Numbered from the stretch's first letter, positions 9,035-19,242 are shown. The stretch: DNA of 53,909 bases from an uncultured Clostridia bacterium (GCA_947624555.1 CANQKW010000009.1:1-53909), one strand, 5' to 3'. Notes: generated by a model not told the origin, from the sequence alone. Translations and numbers: made by a program.

Positions 9035-11413
9035 TCACATTTCAACAACTATCCCGTTTTCGCCTTTAAGGATTTCAGCAGGGATATGATTATCAGCCAA
9101 CTTCTCGCCGTTTACCGTGACAGACTTTACTCCGTGCTGTGAACCGTTCGGATTTTTAACGGAAATATTAAGCTTTTTGCCTCTGAAGGTCTTGCTTATG
9201 GAAAATTCTTTCCACTCAGACGGAACAGACGGGTCAATCGTAAGACCGCTCACGTCGGGGATCAATCCCAAAATACCCTCAACTGTTCCTACCATAACCG
9301 TAGACGCAGTACCCGTAAGCCAATGAACGTGTGCTCTTCCTGCAAACGGGCTGTCCTTGCCCTCAACAAACTGACCGTAAGCGTAAGGCTCAAGGCAGCG
9401 TTTTTCGGCGATGTCGTTGTAAGAGGCAGGATCTGCCTCTCTCCAATATTTATAGGCATTATTTCCCCGTCCGAGCTTTGCCTCCGCCAGAATAAGCCAG
9501 CCCTGCGGCTGTGAGAAAATACCTGCGTTCTCCTTGACGCACTTATTATAACAATGCATAAGAGCGCCGTCAAAAGCGTGCTCCACATAAGGCGGATACA
9601 TAACCATTGCGCCGTAAGGAGTATTAAGCTCACGATCGACAGAATCAAGAGCCTTTTCGCCCCGTTCTTTTCCCGCAAATCCCGAAATAACCGCCCAGCT
9701 CTGCGGATTTAGCCACATAGACGCCTCGGGGTCGGTATGTTTTCCGATAATTTCTCCTGTTTCACGATAGCCTCTGATAAAGCGGTCGCCGTCCCAGCAA
9801 TCCTCAAGAACAGCTCTCATTTTACTGTCTGTTTCGTCAAGATACTTTACATAATCGCTGTCATTTTTAAGAACAGCATATTCTCTGAGAATTTTTATCG
9901 CATAAACAAGCTGGAACGCAACAAAAGTACTCTCGCCCTTTTTTCCCAGACGCAGGCAGTCGTTCCAGTCGGCATGAAGTCCTGCCGGCATTCCGTGAGA
10001 ACCGAGATTATTCATCGAGAAATCTATCGCACGCTTTAAATGCTCATAAACCGTGCCCTTTTCGCCGTTATTTGCAAAGAAAATCTCTTCGTCAAGAAAT
10101 GCTGCGTCGCCGCTTTCTCCGATGTACTTATAAACCGTCGGGAACAGCCAGAGTGCGTCGTCTGCACGATAGGACGGGTGACCCGTTTCCTTTACATAGC
10201 TTTCTTCATCGGGAGTGTCCTCGTGTCCTGCATTGTGCGTGTATTTTACAAGCGGCAGACCTGCGCCGTTGGTCACCTGTGCCGAAAGCATAAATTTTAT
10301 CTGCTCTTTAGCCATTTCGGGCGCAAGATGGATAATTCCCTGAATATCCTGAACGGTATCGCGGTAGCCGAAACCGTTTCTCAAACCGCAGTAAACCAGC
10401 GACGCTGCTCTTGACCAGATAAACGTGATAAAGCAGTTATATGCGTTCCAGACGTTCACCATACTGTTGAATGCAGGATCGGGCGTTTTCACCTGAAGAT
10501 TGTCCAGTTTTGTGTGCCAGAAATTTTTAAGCTCTGCAATATCCTTTTCGACAGCGTCTTTCTGCTCGTATTTTGCGATAATTTTTTCCGCCTGCTCGCT
10601 GTCCTTCTGACCCAGAACGTAAATCAGCCTTTTTGTGTCGTTCGGCTGAATGACGAAATCGCTCTGCAAAGCTCCGCAGGAATTTCCGCAGTAATTAAGG
10701 CTGTTCTTCAAGCCTTCCTCAATTCCGACAGGATTTGCATATCCCCTGTAAGAACCGACAAAAACGTCACGGTCGCCGCAGTATGCCGAAATCTCCGATC
10801 CTGCAAGTCCGAAAAAACGTTCGATATGGGGAGTTTCAAGCTCGTTCTGCTTTTGGAGCAGATATTTCCCTTTGAAATAGGTGTGGGTGATAAAAAGAGT
10901 ATATTGCAGATTTACCTGATCCTGTTCGTAGTAATTTTCGTTTACAAACTCGCAAAAACCCGTTACCGAAAGATTTCTGGGCTTTGTGTCCTTATTGGTT
11001 ATCTCGCAAGCCCAAACCTCGTAATCGCAGTTCTGCGGAACATAGTAGGTCGTTTTTGAAGAGATTTTTTTATACTCCGAAGAGATGATCGTATAAGCCG
11101 TACCGTGGCGGCACTCGCTTTTATATTCGGAAAGCGGCTTGCATACGGGCGCCCACGAGCCGCTCCAATAATCCGCCGTATCGTTGTCTTTGATGTAAAT
11201 ATATCGTCCGGGCTGGTCGCAGCTCACGCTGTTAAAACGGTAGCGGAGTATCCTGCCCTTTGCGCCGCTTTTAACAAAGGAATATCCGCCGGCATTTCCC
11301 GAAATTATTGCCCCGTATTCGGGCGAGCCGAGATAGTTTGCCCACGGAGCAGGCGTATCGGGGCGGGTTATCACATACTCTCGATTTGTGTCGTCAAAAA
11401 AGCCGTAATTCAT
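9035..11413 (-). CDS. Cellobiose phosphorylase (GH94)
   Basis: 792 residues, standard for GH94 cellobiose phosphorylases. The N-terminus MNYGFFDDTNREYVITRPDTP, GGYSFVKSGAKGRILRYRFN and RYIYIKDNDTADYWSGSW match this subgroup closely. The (alpha/alpha)6 catalytic domain has RNGFGYRDTVQDIQG and HADWNDCLRLGKKG; Asp485 of WND aligns with the family's general acid. It splits cytoplasmic cellobiose with phosphate into glucose-1-phosphate and glucose, saving ATP. The ATG at 11413 has a GGAGGG site; an upstream in-frame extension to 11467 is hydrophobic and unlike the family. A promoter lies upstream. Confidence 0.94.
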   Translation of the reverse strand: MNYGFFDDTNREYVITRPDTPAPWANYLGSPEYGAIISGNAGGYSFVKSGAKGRILRYRFNSVSCDQPGRYIYIKDNDTADYWSGSWAPVCKPLSEYKSECRHGTAYTIISSEYKKISSKTTYYVPQNCDYEVWACEITNKDTKPRNLSVTGFCEFVNENYYEQDQVNLQYTLFITHTYFKGKYLLQKQNELETPHIERFFGLAGSEISAYCGDRDVFVGSYRGYANPVGIEEGLKNSLNYCGNSCGALQSDFVIQPNDTKRLIYVLGQKDSEQAEKIIAKYEQKDAVEKDIAELKNFWHTKLDNLQVKTPDPAFNSMVNVWNAYNCFITFIWSRAASLVYCGLRNGFGYRDTVQDIQGIIHLAPEMAKEQIKFMLSAQVTNGAGLPLVKYTHNAGHEDTPDEESYVKETGHPSYRADDALWLFPTVYKYIGESGDAAFLDEEIFFANNGEKGTVYEHLKRAIDFSMNNLGSHGMPAGLHADWNDCLRLGKKGESTFVAFQLVYAIKILREYAVLKNDSDYVKYLDETDSKMRAVLEDCWDGDRFIRGYRETGEIIGKHTDPEASMWLNPQSWAVISGFAGKERGEKALDSVDRELNTPYGAMVMYPPYVEHAFDGALMHCYNKCVKENAGIFSQPQGWLILAEAKLGRGNNAYKYWREADPASYNDIAEKRCLEPYAYGQFVEGKDSPFAGRAHVHWLTGTASTVMVGTVEGILGLIPDVSGLTIDPSVPSEWKEFSISKTFRGKKLNISVKNPNGSQHGVKSVTVNGEKLADNHIPAEILKGENGIVVEM

Positions 11414-11455
11414 AGCATTACCCTCCAAAAAGATAAAAAATATTACACTAATATT

Positions 11456-11483
11456 ATTATACAACATTCACAGGAATAAACAA
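11456..11483 (-). promoter_or_regulatory. Promoter of the cellobiose phosphorylase gene
   Basis: On the minus strand, TTGTTT (11478-11483) and a perfect TATAAT (11456-11461) are 16 bp apart, about 45 nt from the start codon. Confidence 0.7.
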
Positions 11484-11547
11484 GGGCGGTATTTTGTACA
11501 AAATTTTCCACGAAATATTGTTTATTTTGACAGAGAGTAAAAATCCC

Positions 11548-11576
11548 TTGTAATTCTGTTCGATTTGTAGTATAAT
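11548..11576 (+). promoter_or_regulatory. Promoter of purD
   Basis: TTGTAA (11548-11553), a 17-bp spacer and TATAAT (11571-11576) lie 36 nt before the purD start. A further TTGACA at 11527-11532 is too far from this -10 to pair with it. Confidence 0.72.
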
Positions 11577-11611
11577 GACTGTATAGACATTTTTTGAAAG
11601 GAAGTACAATT

Positions 11612-12895
11612 ATGAACATACTTATAGTAGGCGGCGGCGGCCGTGAGCACGCAATCGCCCGTGCGCTGAAAAAATCTCCTAAGGTAGAAAAGCTCTACTG
11701 CGCCCCTGGAAACGGCGGTATCTCAAAGATTGCAGAATGTTTCCCTGTCAAGGCGACCGATATTGACGGGATTGTCGCTCTTTCCGAAAAGCTGCGCCCC
11801 GACTGCGTTTTTGTTGCTCCCGATGACCCTTTGGTAATGGGACTGGTAGATAAACTTAACGAAAAAGGCTTTATGACCTTCGGACCTCGTGCAAACGCAG
11901 CAATTCTTGAGGGAAGCAAAGCGTTCTCCAAAGCGCTTATGAAAAAATACAATATTCCCACCGCCGCTTATGAAACCTTTACAGACGCTGAAAAAGCTAT
12001 TGCATACATAAAAGAAAAAAATCAGTATCCCACAGTAATAAAATGCGACGGTCTTGCACTCGGCAAAGGCGTTATAATTGCACAAAATCTTGCCGAGGCA
12101 GAAAACGCCGTTAAATCTATGATGATTGACCTCAAATTCGGCAAAAGCGGTTCGGAAATCGTTATCGAGGAATTTATGGACGGCGTCGAAGTAACAGTTC
12201 TTGCGTTTACCGACGGAAAAACCGTAAAGCCTATGGTTTCTTCAATGGACCACAAGCGTGCTTACGACAACGACGAGGGTCTGAACACGGGCGGTATGGG
12301 TACAGTCGCACCAAATCCCCTGTATACAAAGGAAATTGCCGAAGAATGTATGAAAACCGTTTTTCTCCCGACTGTAAAGGCTATGCAGTCCGAAGGAAGA
12401 CCTTTTAAAGGCTGTTTGTATTTCGGACTGATGCTTACAAAAGAGGGCGCAAAGGTCGTGGAATACAACTGCCGTTTCGGCGACCCCGAAACACAGGTAG
12501 TTCTTCCGCTGCTGGAAACCGACCTGGTTGATATTATCGAGGCGATTTGGAATGAAAATCTCGAAAATCTCGACATCAGGTGGAGCGATAAATCATGCGC
12601 CTGCGTTGTTATTGCAAGCGGCGGTTATCCCGAAAAATACGAAACGGGCAAGGAAATCTTCGGTCTTGACGAAAACGGTCAGACAGGCGGCGCTTATGTC
12701 TATCACGCAGGAACAAAACTCGAAAACGGCAGATTTTTCACGGCAGGCGGACGGGTACTGGGCGTAACCGCAGCAGGCGACAGCCTGAAGTCGGCTCTTG
12801 ACGAGGCTTACAGCGCCGCTGAAAAAATCTCGTTCGAGAAGGCGCATTACAGAAAAGATATAGGCAGAAAAGCACTGAACGGCAATAAGATATGA
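11612..12895 (+). CDS. purD: Phosphoribosylamine-glycine ligase
   Basis: 427 residues. MNILIVGGGGREHAIARAL and the CAPGNGG segment are the PurD N-terminal domain; the ATP-grasp domain is seen in TVIKCDGLALGKGV, VIEEFMDGVEVTVLAFTDG, and YNCRFGDPETQVVLPLL. It makes GAR in purine synthesis. An in-frame codon at 11594 precedes the ribosome site, so the ATG at 11612, after GAAAGGAAG, is preferred. No other pur gene is adjacent; the next gene, an RNA methyltransferase, overlaps it by 4 nt. Confidence 0.96.
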   Translation: MNILIVGGGGREHAIARALKKSPKVEKLYCAPGNGGISKIAECFPVKATDIDGIVALSEKLRPDCVFVAPDDPLVMGLVDKLNEKGFMTFGPRANAAILEGSKAFSKALMKKYNIPTAAYETFTDAEKAIAYIKEKNQYPTVIKCDGLALGKGVIIAQNLAEAENAVKSMMIDLKFGKSGSEIVIEEFMDGVEVTVLAFTDGKTVKPMVSSMDHKRAYDNDEGLNTGGMGTVAPNPLYTKEIAEECMKTVFLPTVKAMQSEGRPFKGCLYFGLMLTKEGAKVVEYNCRFGDPETQVVLPLLETDLVDIIEAIWNENLENLDIRWSDKSCACVVIASGGYPEKYETGKEIFGLDENGQTGGAYVYHAGTKLENGRFFTAGGRVLGVTAAGDSLKSALDEAYSAAEKISFEKAHYRKDIGRKALNGNKI

Positions 12896-14004
12896 GCAAA
12901 TTAAGATTTTGCGCTCCCTGCCACTTCGGCACGGAGAAAACGCTTTCGTTTGAAATAAAAAAATCGGGCGGAGAGGATATTTCCGTCACAGACGGACGGG
13001 TGTGCTTTTCGGGAGACGCCGAAGTCTGCGCTAAAGCCAACATTCTTTCGAGGACGGCTGAAAGGGTCTATATCATTCTGGGAGAATTTCACGCAGAAAC
13101 CTTTGACGAGCTTTTCGAGGGAATAAAAAAATTGCCGCTGTCGGACTTTATCGGCAAAAACGACGCTTTCCCGAACAACGGACACTCGCTCGGTTCAAAA
13201 CTGACAAGCGTTCCAGCCTGTCAGAAAATCATCAAAAAAGCAATGTCAGTCAATCTCGGAAAGGCTTACGGTCTTAACGTTATGCCCGAAAGCGGCGCAG
13301 AGAGAAAAATCCGCTTTTCGCTTATGAAAAATGAGTTTACGCTGATGCTCGATACAAGCGGAAACGGACTTCACAAGCGAGGTTATCGACGTGAGAGCAA
13401 CGCTGCGCCTATCCGAGAGACTTTAGCCGCAGGAATTGTCGATATAGCGAGAGTGCGTTCGGGCGACACCGTTTGCGACCCGTTCTGCGGTTCGGGCACT
13501 ATTTTAATAGAGAGCGCAATGAAAGCTCTTAATATTGCGCCGGGACTGAACCGCCGCTTTTCGGGAGAGTATTTTCCGTTCTTTCCGAAAAGCGTCTGGA
13601 AAAATGCACGGGAAGAGGCTCGTTCTCTTATAAAAACAAATGCGGATTTTTATGCGGAAGGTTCGGATATTGACGAGGAATGTGTGAAATTGACGCTTGA
13701 AAACGCTAAGCTTGCAGGCGTCGAAAAATATGTCACGGCAAGAAAAGCAGATATAAGAGAATTCAAACTCCCCGAAAATCCCGTGAAAATCATCACAAAT
13801 CCTCCCTACGGAGAAAGAATGTTGGAATTATCCGAAGCAAGAGAGCTGTACAGGATTATGGGAGAGCGTTTTTCTCCTATCGGGGAAAACAAGCTTTATG
13901 TGATAACCCCCGACGAGGAGTTTGAAAGCTGTTTCGGTCTGAAATCCGTCAAAAACCGCAAGCTGTACAACGGAATGATCAAAGCACGGCTTTATATGTA
14001 TTAA
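12892..14004 (+). CDS. THUMP-domain RNA guanine N2-methyltransferase (RlmL/YpsC-like)
   Basis: 370 residues. An N-terminal THUMP-like RNA-binding region (about 1-155) is followed by a methyltransferase core with VCDPFCGSGTILIESAM and the catalytic NPPYGERM motif (about 303-310), typical of the UPF0020 family that methylates guanine N2 in RNA. LHKRGYRRESNAAPIRETLAAG is the conserved linker. It probably methylates 23S rRNA, like the N-terminal half of RlmL; the exact position is not decidable here. It is coupled to purD by an ATGA overlap. Confidence 0.88.
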   Translation: MSKLRFCAPCHFGTEKTLSFEIKKSGGEDISVTDGRVCFSGDAEVCAKANILSRTAERVYIILGEFHAETFDELFEGIKKLPLSDFIGKNDAFPNNGHSLGSKLTSVPACQKIIKKAMSVNLGKAYGLNVMPESGAERKIRFSLMKNEFTLMLDTSGNGLHKRGYRRESNAAPIRETLAAGIVDIARVRSGDTVCDPFCGSGTILIESAMKALNIAPGLNRRFSGEYFPFFPKSVWKNAREEARSLIKTNADFYAEGSDIDEECVKLTLENAKLAGVEKYVTARKADIREFKLPENPVKIITNPPYGERMLELSEARELYRIMGERFSPIGENKLYVITPDEEFESCFGLKSVKNRKLYNGMIKARLYMY

Positions 14005-14020
14005 CTCAGGAGCATTAGAA

Positions 14021-16180
14021 ATGAACAAAAGAGTTCGTCCTAAATATCACGGCGCAGAGATCATAACTGCGTTGATATATCTGTGCGCTATGAGCGCCTC
14101 GCTGATGTATGTGGTATGCAGGACAAGATTTATTCCCTGCACGATTATTATGACTGCGGTTTCATTCGGGATATACTGCCTTTTTTACAAAATGAGAAAC
14201 AAGCGGATATACGCTGTACTTTCATTTCTTGCGGTAGTTCTGGTGACGTCCGCCGTGGTGGGTATTACTTTAAGTCAGGGCTCGCTGAAAAGCTTTGTCG
14301 AATTTATCTTCAACAACTCCGAGAGCTTTGACGCCGGTTTTGCAGGAACGGTCATTCTGCTGTTTTCAAGCATAATCGGCTTTGCAACGTGCTATTTCAG
14401 CGTTTATCTGCCCAGACCCAGCTTTCTGATGTTTCCTGCGCTGATACCTATGATACTCTCCGCAAGAACGGCAGGAGGACTTCCCGCAGAATTTGTGGTC
14501 TTTCTTGCGGCAGGATTTGCGCTTGCCGCTTTGGGTACAGCACAGCCTGTTTTTCCCGACGACGTAACCTATTTTGAAGATAAAAACTCCCGAAAAGAGC
14601 GCCTTGCCGTTGTCGGTATCTTCGGGGTGATACTGGCTCTGCTGCTTGCGGTCATTCCCAGGAACAGTGAAACGCCTATGGGGGATTATCTCGACACGGT
14701 AATAAACAGGAGAGCGTCATTTTACGGAACAAACGCTTTGACGAATTTTACTCAAAGCAGCGGAGTAAATCACGGGGCAAACGAGCTTTCAGACGACCTG
14801 CTTTTCTATGCGTCGACAAATTTCCCCGTAAACGTGAGCCGCTGGGCGTTCGACAAGTATAACGGCGAGAGCGGCTGGACGTCGCTTTCGGACTACGGAA
14901 CGGGCTGGAGCAGCTGGAAAACTCAAAAACAAAGCCTCAGCGCAAACGCTCTTGCGTCAAAATTGCGTCAGGGGGCGTCAGAGGGTCTTCTTGAAGAGTA
15001 TTCGTCAATGCTTTTGGGGCTGTCTGCCGTTCCCGAACAAAGATATTATACCTCTGCACGAATGACCATAAGAGTAGCCGACAACAGCAGTACAAAGGTC
15101 ATTATTCACCCCAACCGGACAATAAACGTTACCATAAACGACTATGATAAATCAATATACCGCACATTAAAAGACGAGATGTTTGCGGATACGAATTTAG
15201 GTAAAAATGCCGTTTATACGCTGGAATATTATATTTCAAATCCGAATGAAAGCCTTATCAATCTGTTTGAGGAGGTCGATATGGGAGAACTCCTCACCGC
15301 CGCCGAGGAACAGGGCGTCATCACAAACACGGAAAAAACCGCTTTTCTTAGCGAACGTGAACAGGCAGAAGAGTATTACAGCAAAACTCTCGCTGATCCG
15401 ATAGATCCCGAAATAGTAAAACTCGCCAAAGAAATAACATCGGGACTTACTTCAAATTACGAAAAAGCGCTCGCTATTGAAAGGTGGTTCGGAGAGGCAG
15501 GATTTATCTACGATTTGGGATATGTGCCCGAAGAAACGACCGCTGAATATTTCCTCTTTGAAAGCAAAAGAGGAATTTGCTCCGATTATGCAACGGCTGC
15601 CACTCTCCTTTTAAGAGCGGCAGGCATTCCCACGAGATATGTTGAGGGATTTGTACTGGACGAGGACTCAAGGGACGAATACGGAAGATATGCGGTAAAA
15701 GCGGCAAATGCACACGCCTATGCTATGAGCTATATTGAGGGATTAGGCTGGCTTGAAATAGACGGAACAAAATATGTCGAAGTATATGATGGAGGCGACG
15801 CTCTTTCTGTACCTGCGCTCATCATACTTATTATAATAGCGGCTGCGGCAATTGCGGCGCTGCTGTTCAGAAATCAGATTTCAGAGGCGATATTCGCTAT
15901 CTCTCTTGTTTTCAGGAGCAAAAACGGCAAAATACGCTCAATTTACCTGAGGACACGAAAGCTTGTCTGCTCAATAAACGGCACAGAGCCGAAATCCGCC
16001 TCTTCGGGAGAAATAAAAGATATAGCAAGCCGCTCTCTCGGAATGGGAAAAGAAACCGAAGAAATCACAGACAGCGCAGATATACTGCTCTACGGGGATA
16101 AAAATACAAATATTTCGCCAAAAAAGCTGTATAAAAACTACCGCTTAATCAGGAAAACCAAGAGGAAAATGAAGAAATGA
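14021..16180 (+). CDS. Membrane-anchored transglutaminase-like protein
   Basis: 719 residues. About six hydrophobic helices fill residues 15-215, then a large extracytoplasmic part carries a transglutaminase core with Cys520 (GICSDYA), His565 (NAHAYAMS) and Asp581 (LEIDGT) at normal spacing. One more membrane helix (about 592-615) leads to a cytoplasmic basic tail. The layout is that of DUF3488/TgpA-like proteins usually encoded with a DUF58 protein, as here; the two overlap by ATGA. Family members may process or crosslink cell-surface peptides; the substrate is unknown. The ATG has AGGAG upstream. Confidence 0.85.
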   Translation: MNKRVRPKYHGAEIITALIYLCAMSASLMYVVCRTRFIPCTIIMTAVSFGIYCLFYKMRNKRIYAVLSFLAVVLVTSAVVGITLSQGSLKSFVEFIFNNSESFDAGFAGTVILLFSSIIGFATCYFSVYLPRPSFLMFPALIPMILSARTAGGLPAEFVVFLAAGFALAALGTAQPVFPDDVTYFEDKNSRKERLAVVGIFGVILALLLAVIPRNSETPMGDYLDTVINRRASFYGTNALTNFTQSSGVNHGANELSDDLLFYASTNFPVNVSRWAFDKYNGESGWTSLSDYGTGWSSWKTQKQSLSANALASKLRQGASEGLLEEYSSMLLGLSAVPEQRYYTSARMTIRVADNSSTKVIIHPNRTINVTINDYDKSIYRTLKDEMFADTNLGKNAVYTLEYYISNPNESLINLFEEVDMGELLTAAEEQGVITNTEKTAFLSEREQAEEYYSKTLADPIDPEIVKLAKEITSGLTSNYEKALAIERWFGEAGFIYDLGYVPEETTAEYFLFESKRGICSDYATAATLLLRAAGIPTRYVEGFVLDEDSRDEYGRYAVKAANAHAYAMSYIEGLGWLEIDGTKYVEVYDGGDALSVPALIILIIIAAAAIAALLFRNQISEAIFAISLVFRSKNGKIRSIYLRTRKLVCSINGTEPKSASSGEIKDIASRSLGMGKETEEITDSADILLYGDKNTNISPKKLYKNYRLIRKTKRKMKK

Positions 16181-17124
16181 CGCATATTTCAAGCTATATT
16201 CAGGCTCTGTTCTTTGCAGGACTGTTTCTCACATATATAAGTGCGGATATCGGTTGGGCAATGGTATACTCTATAGGCGGAATTATCCTGTTTTCCGTAT
16301 TGACGCTGTTCCCGTCAAAAAAGCATTTTAAAGCGGAACTTTGCAAGCTTTCGGGTACTGCTTCGGTTGGAGAAAAAATTGATTTTGAAGTAAAGCTGGT
16401 AAGAACAGGATTTTGCTTTATCCCTTATATCGAGCTTTGTTTTTCGGCTGACCGAAAGATTTCGCTGAAAACTTCCCTGCTTTTCAGCGGAACAAAAACG
16501 CTCAGGGGCAGCTTTTCGGCGTCTCACTGCGGTATAAACCGCCTTGAGCTTAATATGATAGTGATACGGGACTTTGCCGGACTGTTCAACCTGAAAATTC
16601 CCGTAAATCAGGAGGCAAATAAGGCTGTCCTGCCCCAAATAGTCGAGTATATCGGTCCCGAAATAATACCGAGCGTTCTTCCTGCGGACGACGAAAATGC
16701 CGAAGAGGGCGTTTCGGTCGAAAAAGGCGGTCTTCCGGGCTGCGAACACAGAGAGTACACCGCAGGAGATTCCCCTAAGCGGATAAATTATAAGCTTTCC
16801 GCAAAGCGAGGCAAACTGCTTGTGCGTATGGACGAAAGCACGGGATATGCCCCGACAAACATTTTTATTGCTGAAAACGGAATGCCCGAATGCGGAGAAC
16901 AGGCTTTTGCGTTGGCAAATCTGCTTATCATAAGAGGCGGCACGGTCAAAATTACCCATAAGGGCGAAACATACACCGCCTCTTCCCCAGAAACGCTCAA
17001 TAAAATGCGCGAGTGGCTGGCATTTAGAAAATTCGCCGAAACCGACGAACAGACAATCGTTGCTCCGATGAAAGATACAGATGTGGTGTTTTTCGGTCAC
17101 GGAAATGTTTCAAGAGAAGTGTAA
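16177..17124 (+). CDS. DUF58 domain-containing protein
   Basis: 315 residues. Two N-terminal hydrophobic segments (about 5-45) are followed by a beta-rich region and the DUF58 signature GCEHREYTAGDSPKRINYKL, then SAKRGKLLVRMDES. DUF58 proteins normally work with a MoxR AAA+ ATPase and a transglutaminase membrane protein. The transglutaminase partner is directly upstream with a 4-nt overlap, but no moxR gene is in the window. The role is unknown; envelope stress or maturation is often suggested. Confidence 0.85.
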   Translation: MTHISSYIQALFFAGLFLTYISADIGWAMVYSIGGIILFSVLTLFPSKKHFKAELCKLSGTASVGEKIDFEVKLVRTGFCFIPYIELCFSADRKISLKTSLLFSGTKTLRGSFSASHCGINRLELNMIVIRDFAGLFNLKIPVNQEANKAVLPQIVEYIGPEIIPSVLPADDENAEEGVSVEKGGLPGCEHREYTAGDSPKRINYKLSAKRGKLLVRMDESTGYAPTNIFIAENGMPECGEQAFALANLLIIRGGTVKITHKGETYTASSPETLNKMREWLAFRKFAETDEQTIVAPMKDTDVVFFGHGNVSREV

Positions 17125-17210
17125 AACCGATTTGCCTTGTGCAAAATTCACAAAAATCCACTGTTGAATAGTAAAACATCGCCAAATCAGTTTATATGAC
17201 ATAAAAAATC

Positions 17211-17239
17211 TTGAAAAAATTTTGATTTTAATATATAAT
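17211..17239 (+). promoter_or_regulatory. Promoter of pgi
   Basis: TTGAAA (17211-17216), a 17-bp spacer and TATAAT (17234-17239), 48 nt before the pgi start. Confidence 0.8.
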
Positions 17240-17286
17240 AGGATTATACTCGTATTGTAATTTCGATACGGTGAAAGGAGATTATT

Positions 17287-18627
17287 ATGGGATTAAAACT
17301 TGACGACAAGTACCTGAAGGGATTTGTAAAAGAACACGAGCTGCAGGAATGCGTTCCTGCAATAAAGGCTGCGCACGATACGCTCGACAGCAAAAACGGA
17401 CCCGGAAACGATTTTCTGGGCTGGGTCGACCTGCCCGTAAATTACGACAAGGAAGAATTTGCAAGAATTAAAAAAGCTGCCGAAAAAATCCAAAACGACA
17501 GCCGTGTCCTTATCGTAATCGGTATAGGCGGCTCTTACCTGGGAGCAAGGGCGGCAATTGAGGCGCTTAAATCCTCGCTGTACAATTCTCTTAAAAAGAG
17601 AACGCCCGAAATTTACTTCGTAGGATGCAGTCTTTCGCCGACCTATCTCAACGAGGTAATTTCTCTCGTAGAGGGAAAGGATTTCTCCGTAAATATCATT
17701 TCAAAGAGCGGCACTACCACAGAGCCTGCTCTTGCTTTCAGAGTTTTCCGCGATCTGCTGGTTGAGCGTTACGGAGAAGAAGGTGCTCGTTCGAGAATTT
17801 ACGCTACTACCGATAAGGCAAGAGGCACTCTTAAAGAGCTTTCAGACAAAATGGGATATGAAACGTTCGTTATCCCCGACGACGTCGGCGGAAGATATTC
17901 CGTGCTTACCGCTGTGGGACTTCTCCCTATCGCCTGCGCAGGCTGCGATATTGACGCTCTTATGGAGGGCGCTGCTGCCGCAAGAGAGGCATATAAGGAT
18001 TTCGACATCGAAAAGAACGACTGCTGCAAATATGCTGCTCTGAGAAATATCCTTTACAGAAAAGGCAAGAGCATTGAAATGCTCATAAGCTATGAAAACT
18101 CGTTTGCTATGATGGCAGAGTGGTGGAAACAGCTCTACGGCGAAAGCGAAGGCAAGGACGGCAAGGGAATTTACCCCTCAAGCGCTGTTTTCTCGACCGA
18201 TTTACATTCTATGGGACAGTTTGTTCAGGACGGCTCAAGAATTATGTTTGAAACTGTTATCCAGTTCTCCAAACCGCAGAAGGAGCTTTTCCTGAAGGAC
18301 GAGCCGACCAACGTTGACGGACTTAACTTCCTGTCCAACCAGAATATGTCCATTGTAAACAGAAAGGCATTCGAGGGTACCGTTCTCGCACACACCGAAG
18401 GCGGCGTTCCGAATATAGTTTTGGAGATCCCCGAACTTAACGAGTACGAGTTGGGCTGGCTCATCTACTTCTTCGAGAAGGCTTGTGCGCTCAGCGGCTA
18501 TATGCTCGGAGTAAACCCGTTCAATCAGCCCGGAGTTGAAAGCTATAAGAAGAATATGTTCGCTCTTCTCGGAAAACCGGGCTACGAGGACCAGAAAGCG
18601 ATCCTTGAGAGAAAACTCGGAATTTAA
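17287..18627 (+). CDS. pgi: Glucose-6-phosphate isomerase
   Basis: 446 residues, the compact Firmicute length. [34 protein letters not shown] and [14 protein letters not shown] are phosphate-binding and active-site segments; [15 protein letters not shown] and [16 protein letters not shown] complete the family pattern. It interconverts glucose-6-P and fructose-6-P, and with pfkA nearby and the cellobiose phosphorylase supplies upper glycolysis. It has its own promoter, and GAAAGGAG lies 7 nt before the ATG. Confidence 0.97.
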   Translation: MGLKLDDKYLKGFVKEHELQECVPAIKAAHDTLDSKNGPGNDFLGWVDLPVNYDKEEFARIKKAAEKIQNDSRVLIVIGIGGSYLGARAAIEALKSSLYNSLKKRTPEIYFVGCSLSPTYLNEVISLVEGKDFSVNIISKSGTTTEPALAFRVFRDLLVERYGEEGARSRIYATTDKARGTLKELSDKMGYETFVIPDDVGGRYSVLTAVGLLPIACAGCDIDALMEGAAAAREAYKDFDIEKNDCCKYAALRNILYRKGKSIEMLISYENSFAMMAEWWKQLYGESEGKDGKGIYPSSAVFSTDLHSMGQFVQDGSRIMFETVIQFSKPQKELFLKDEPTNVDGLNFLSNQNMSIVNRKAFEGTVLAHTEGGVPNIVLEIPELNEYELGWLIYFFEKACALSGYMLGVNPFNQPGVESYKKNMFALLGKPGYEDQKAILERKLGI

Positions 18628-18668
18628 AAGCAAAAATCAACATAAAACAGAAAACGGAGGAGTTTATT

Positions 18669-19073
18669 ATGGTTAAGATCATCACAGGAAAAAGAGGTTC
18701 GGGCAAGACTAAAATTCTCATCGACGCTATCCACGCAGCAGAAAAAATGTCTAAGGGCAACGTTGTTGCGATACAGAAAGGCTCTTCGCTCAACACCGAT
18801 ATCACCTATAAGGTAAGACTTATAAATATCGAAGATTACGCTGTCAGCGGAGTAGACGCTTTTTACGGCTTTATCGCAGGCATACTTTCGTCCGATCACG
18901 ACTGCACCGATATTTTCGTTGACGCAACTCTTAAAATAACGGGCAGAGATTACGCAAAGCTCGGCGAAATGTTTGACGCTCTTACAAAAATTTCTCCCGA
19001 CACCACAATAACATTGACCGTTTCCGCCGATAACTCCGAACTTCCCGAGGGCGTTCTTAAATTTATCTCGTAA
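18669..19073 (+). CDS. Small P-loop protein of unknown function
   Basis: 134 residues. A Walker A motif near the N-terminus (ITGKRGSGKTKILIDAI) is followed by beta/alpha alternation; DCTDIFVDATL may be the Walker B-like strand. There is no membrane segment. I do not recognise a named family; it is shorter than PilT or kinase proteins. An ACGGAGG site lies 9 nt before the ATG. It follows pgi by 41 nt and is probably cotranscribed. It stands just before rpmF, where many bacteria carry the YceD/DUF177 gene. Confidence 0.7.
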   Translation: MVKIITGKRGSGKTKILIDAIHAAEKMSKGNVVAIQKGSSLNTDITYKVRLINIEDYAVSGVDAFYGFIAGILSSDHDCTDIFVDATLKITGRDYAKLGEMFDALTKISPDTTITLTVSADNSELPEGVLKFIS

Positions 19074-19129
19074 GAAAGCGGCTGTTTTGCCGTACACTAA
19101 AATTTATTTAACAAAATTTAAAAAAAACC

Positions 19130-19158
19130 TTGACAAAGTGGGAAAATTGTGTTATAAT
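19130..19158 (+). promoter_or_regulatory. Consensus promoter of rpmF
   Basis: Perfect TTGACA (19130-19135) and TATAAT (19153-19158) with a 17-bp spacer; about 85 nt of leader before the start. Confidence 0.9.
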
Positions 19159-19242
19159 AGTTTTTGCTTGATTAACACGCAGCGGTTTCTCCTGTCATAG
19201 AGCCGTTTGCTTATCATTCACGATGTTGAGGGGGTGTACAGT

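Noticed and set aside
11527-11532. TTGACA upstream of purD as the -35 box
   Set aside because: 38 bp from TATAAT; TTGTAA at 11548 gives the correct 17-bp spacing.
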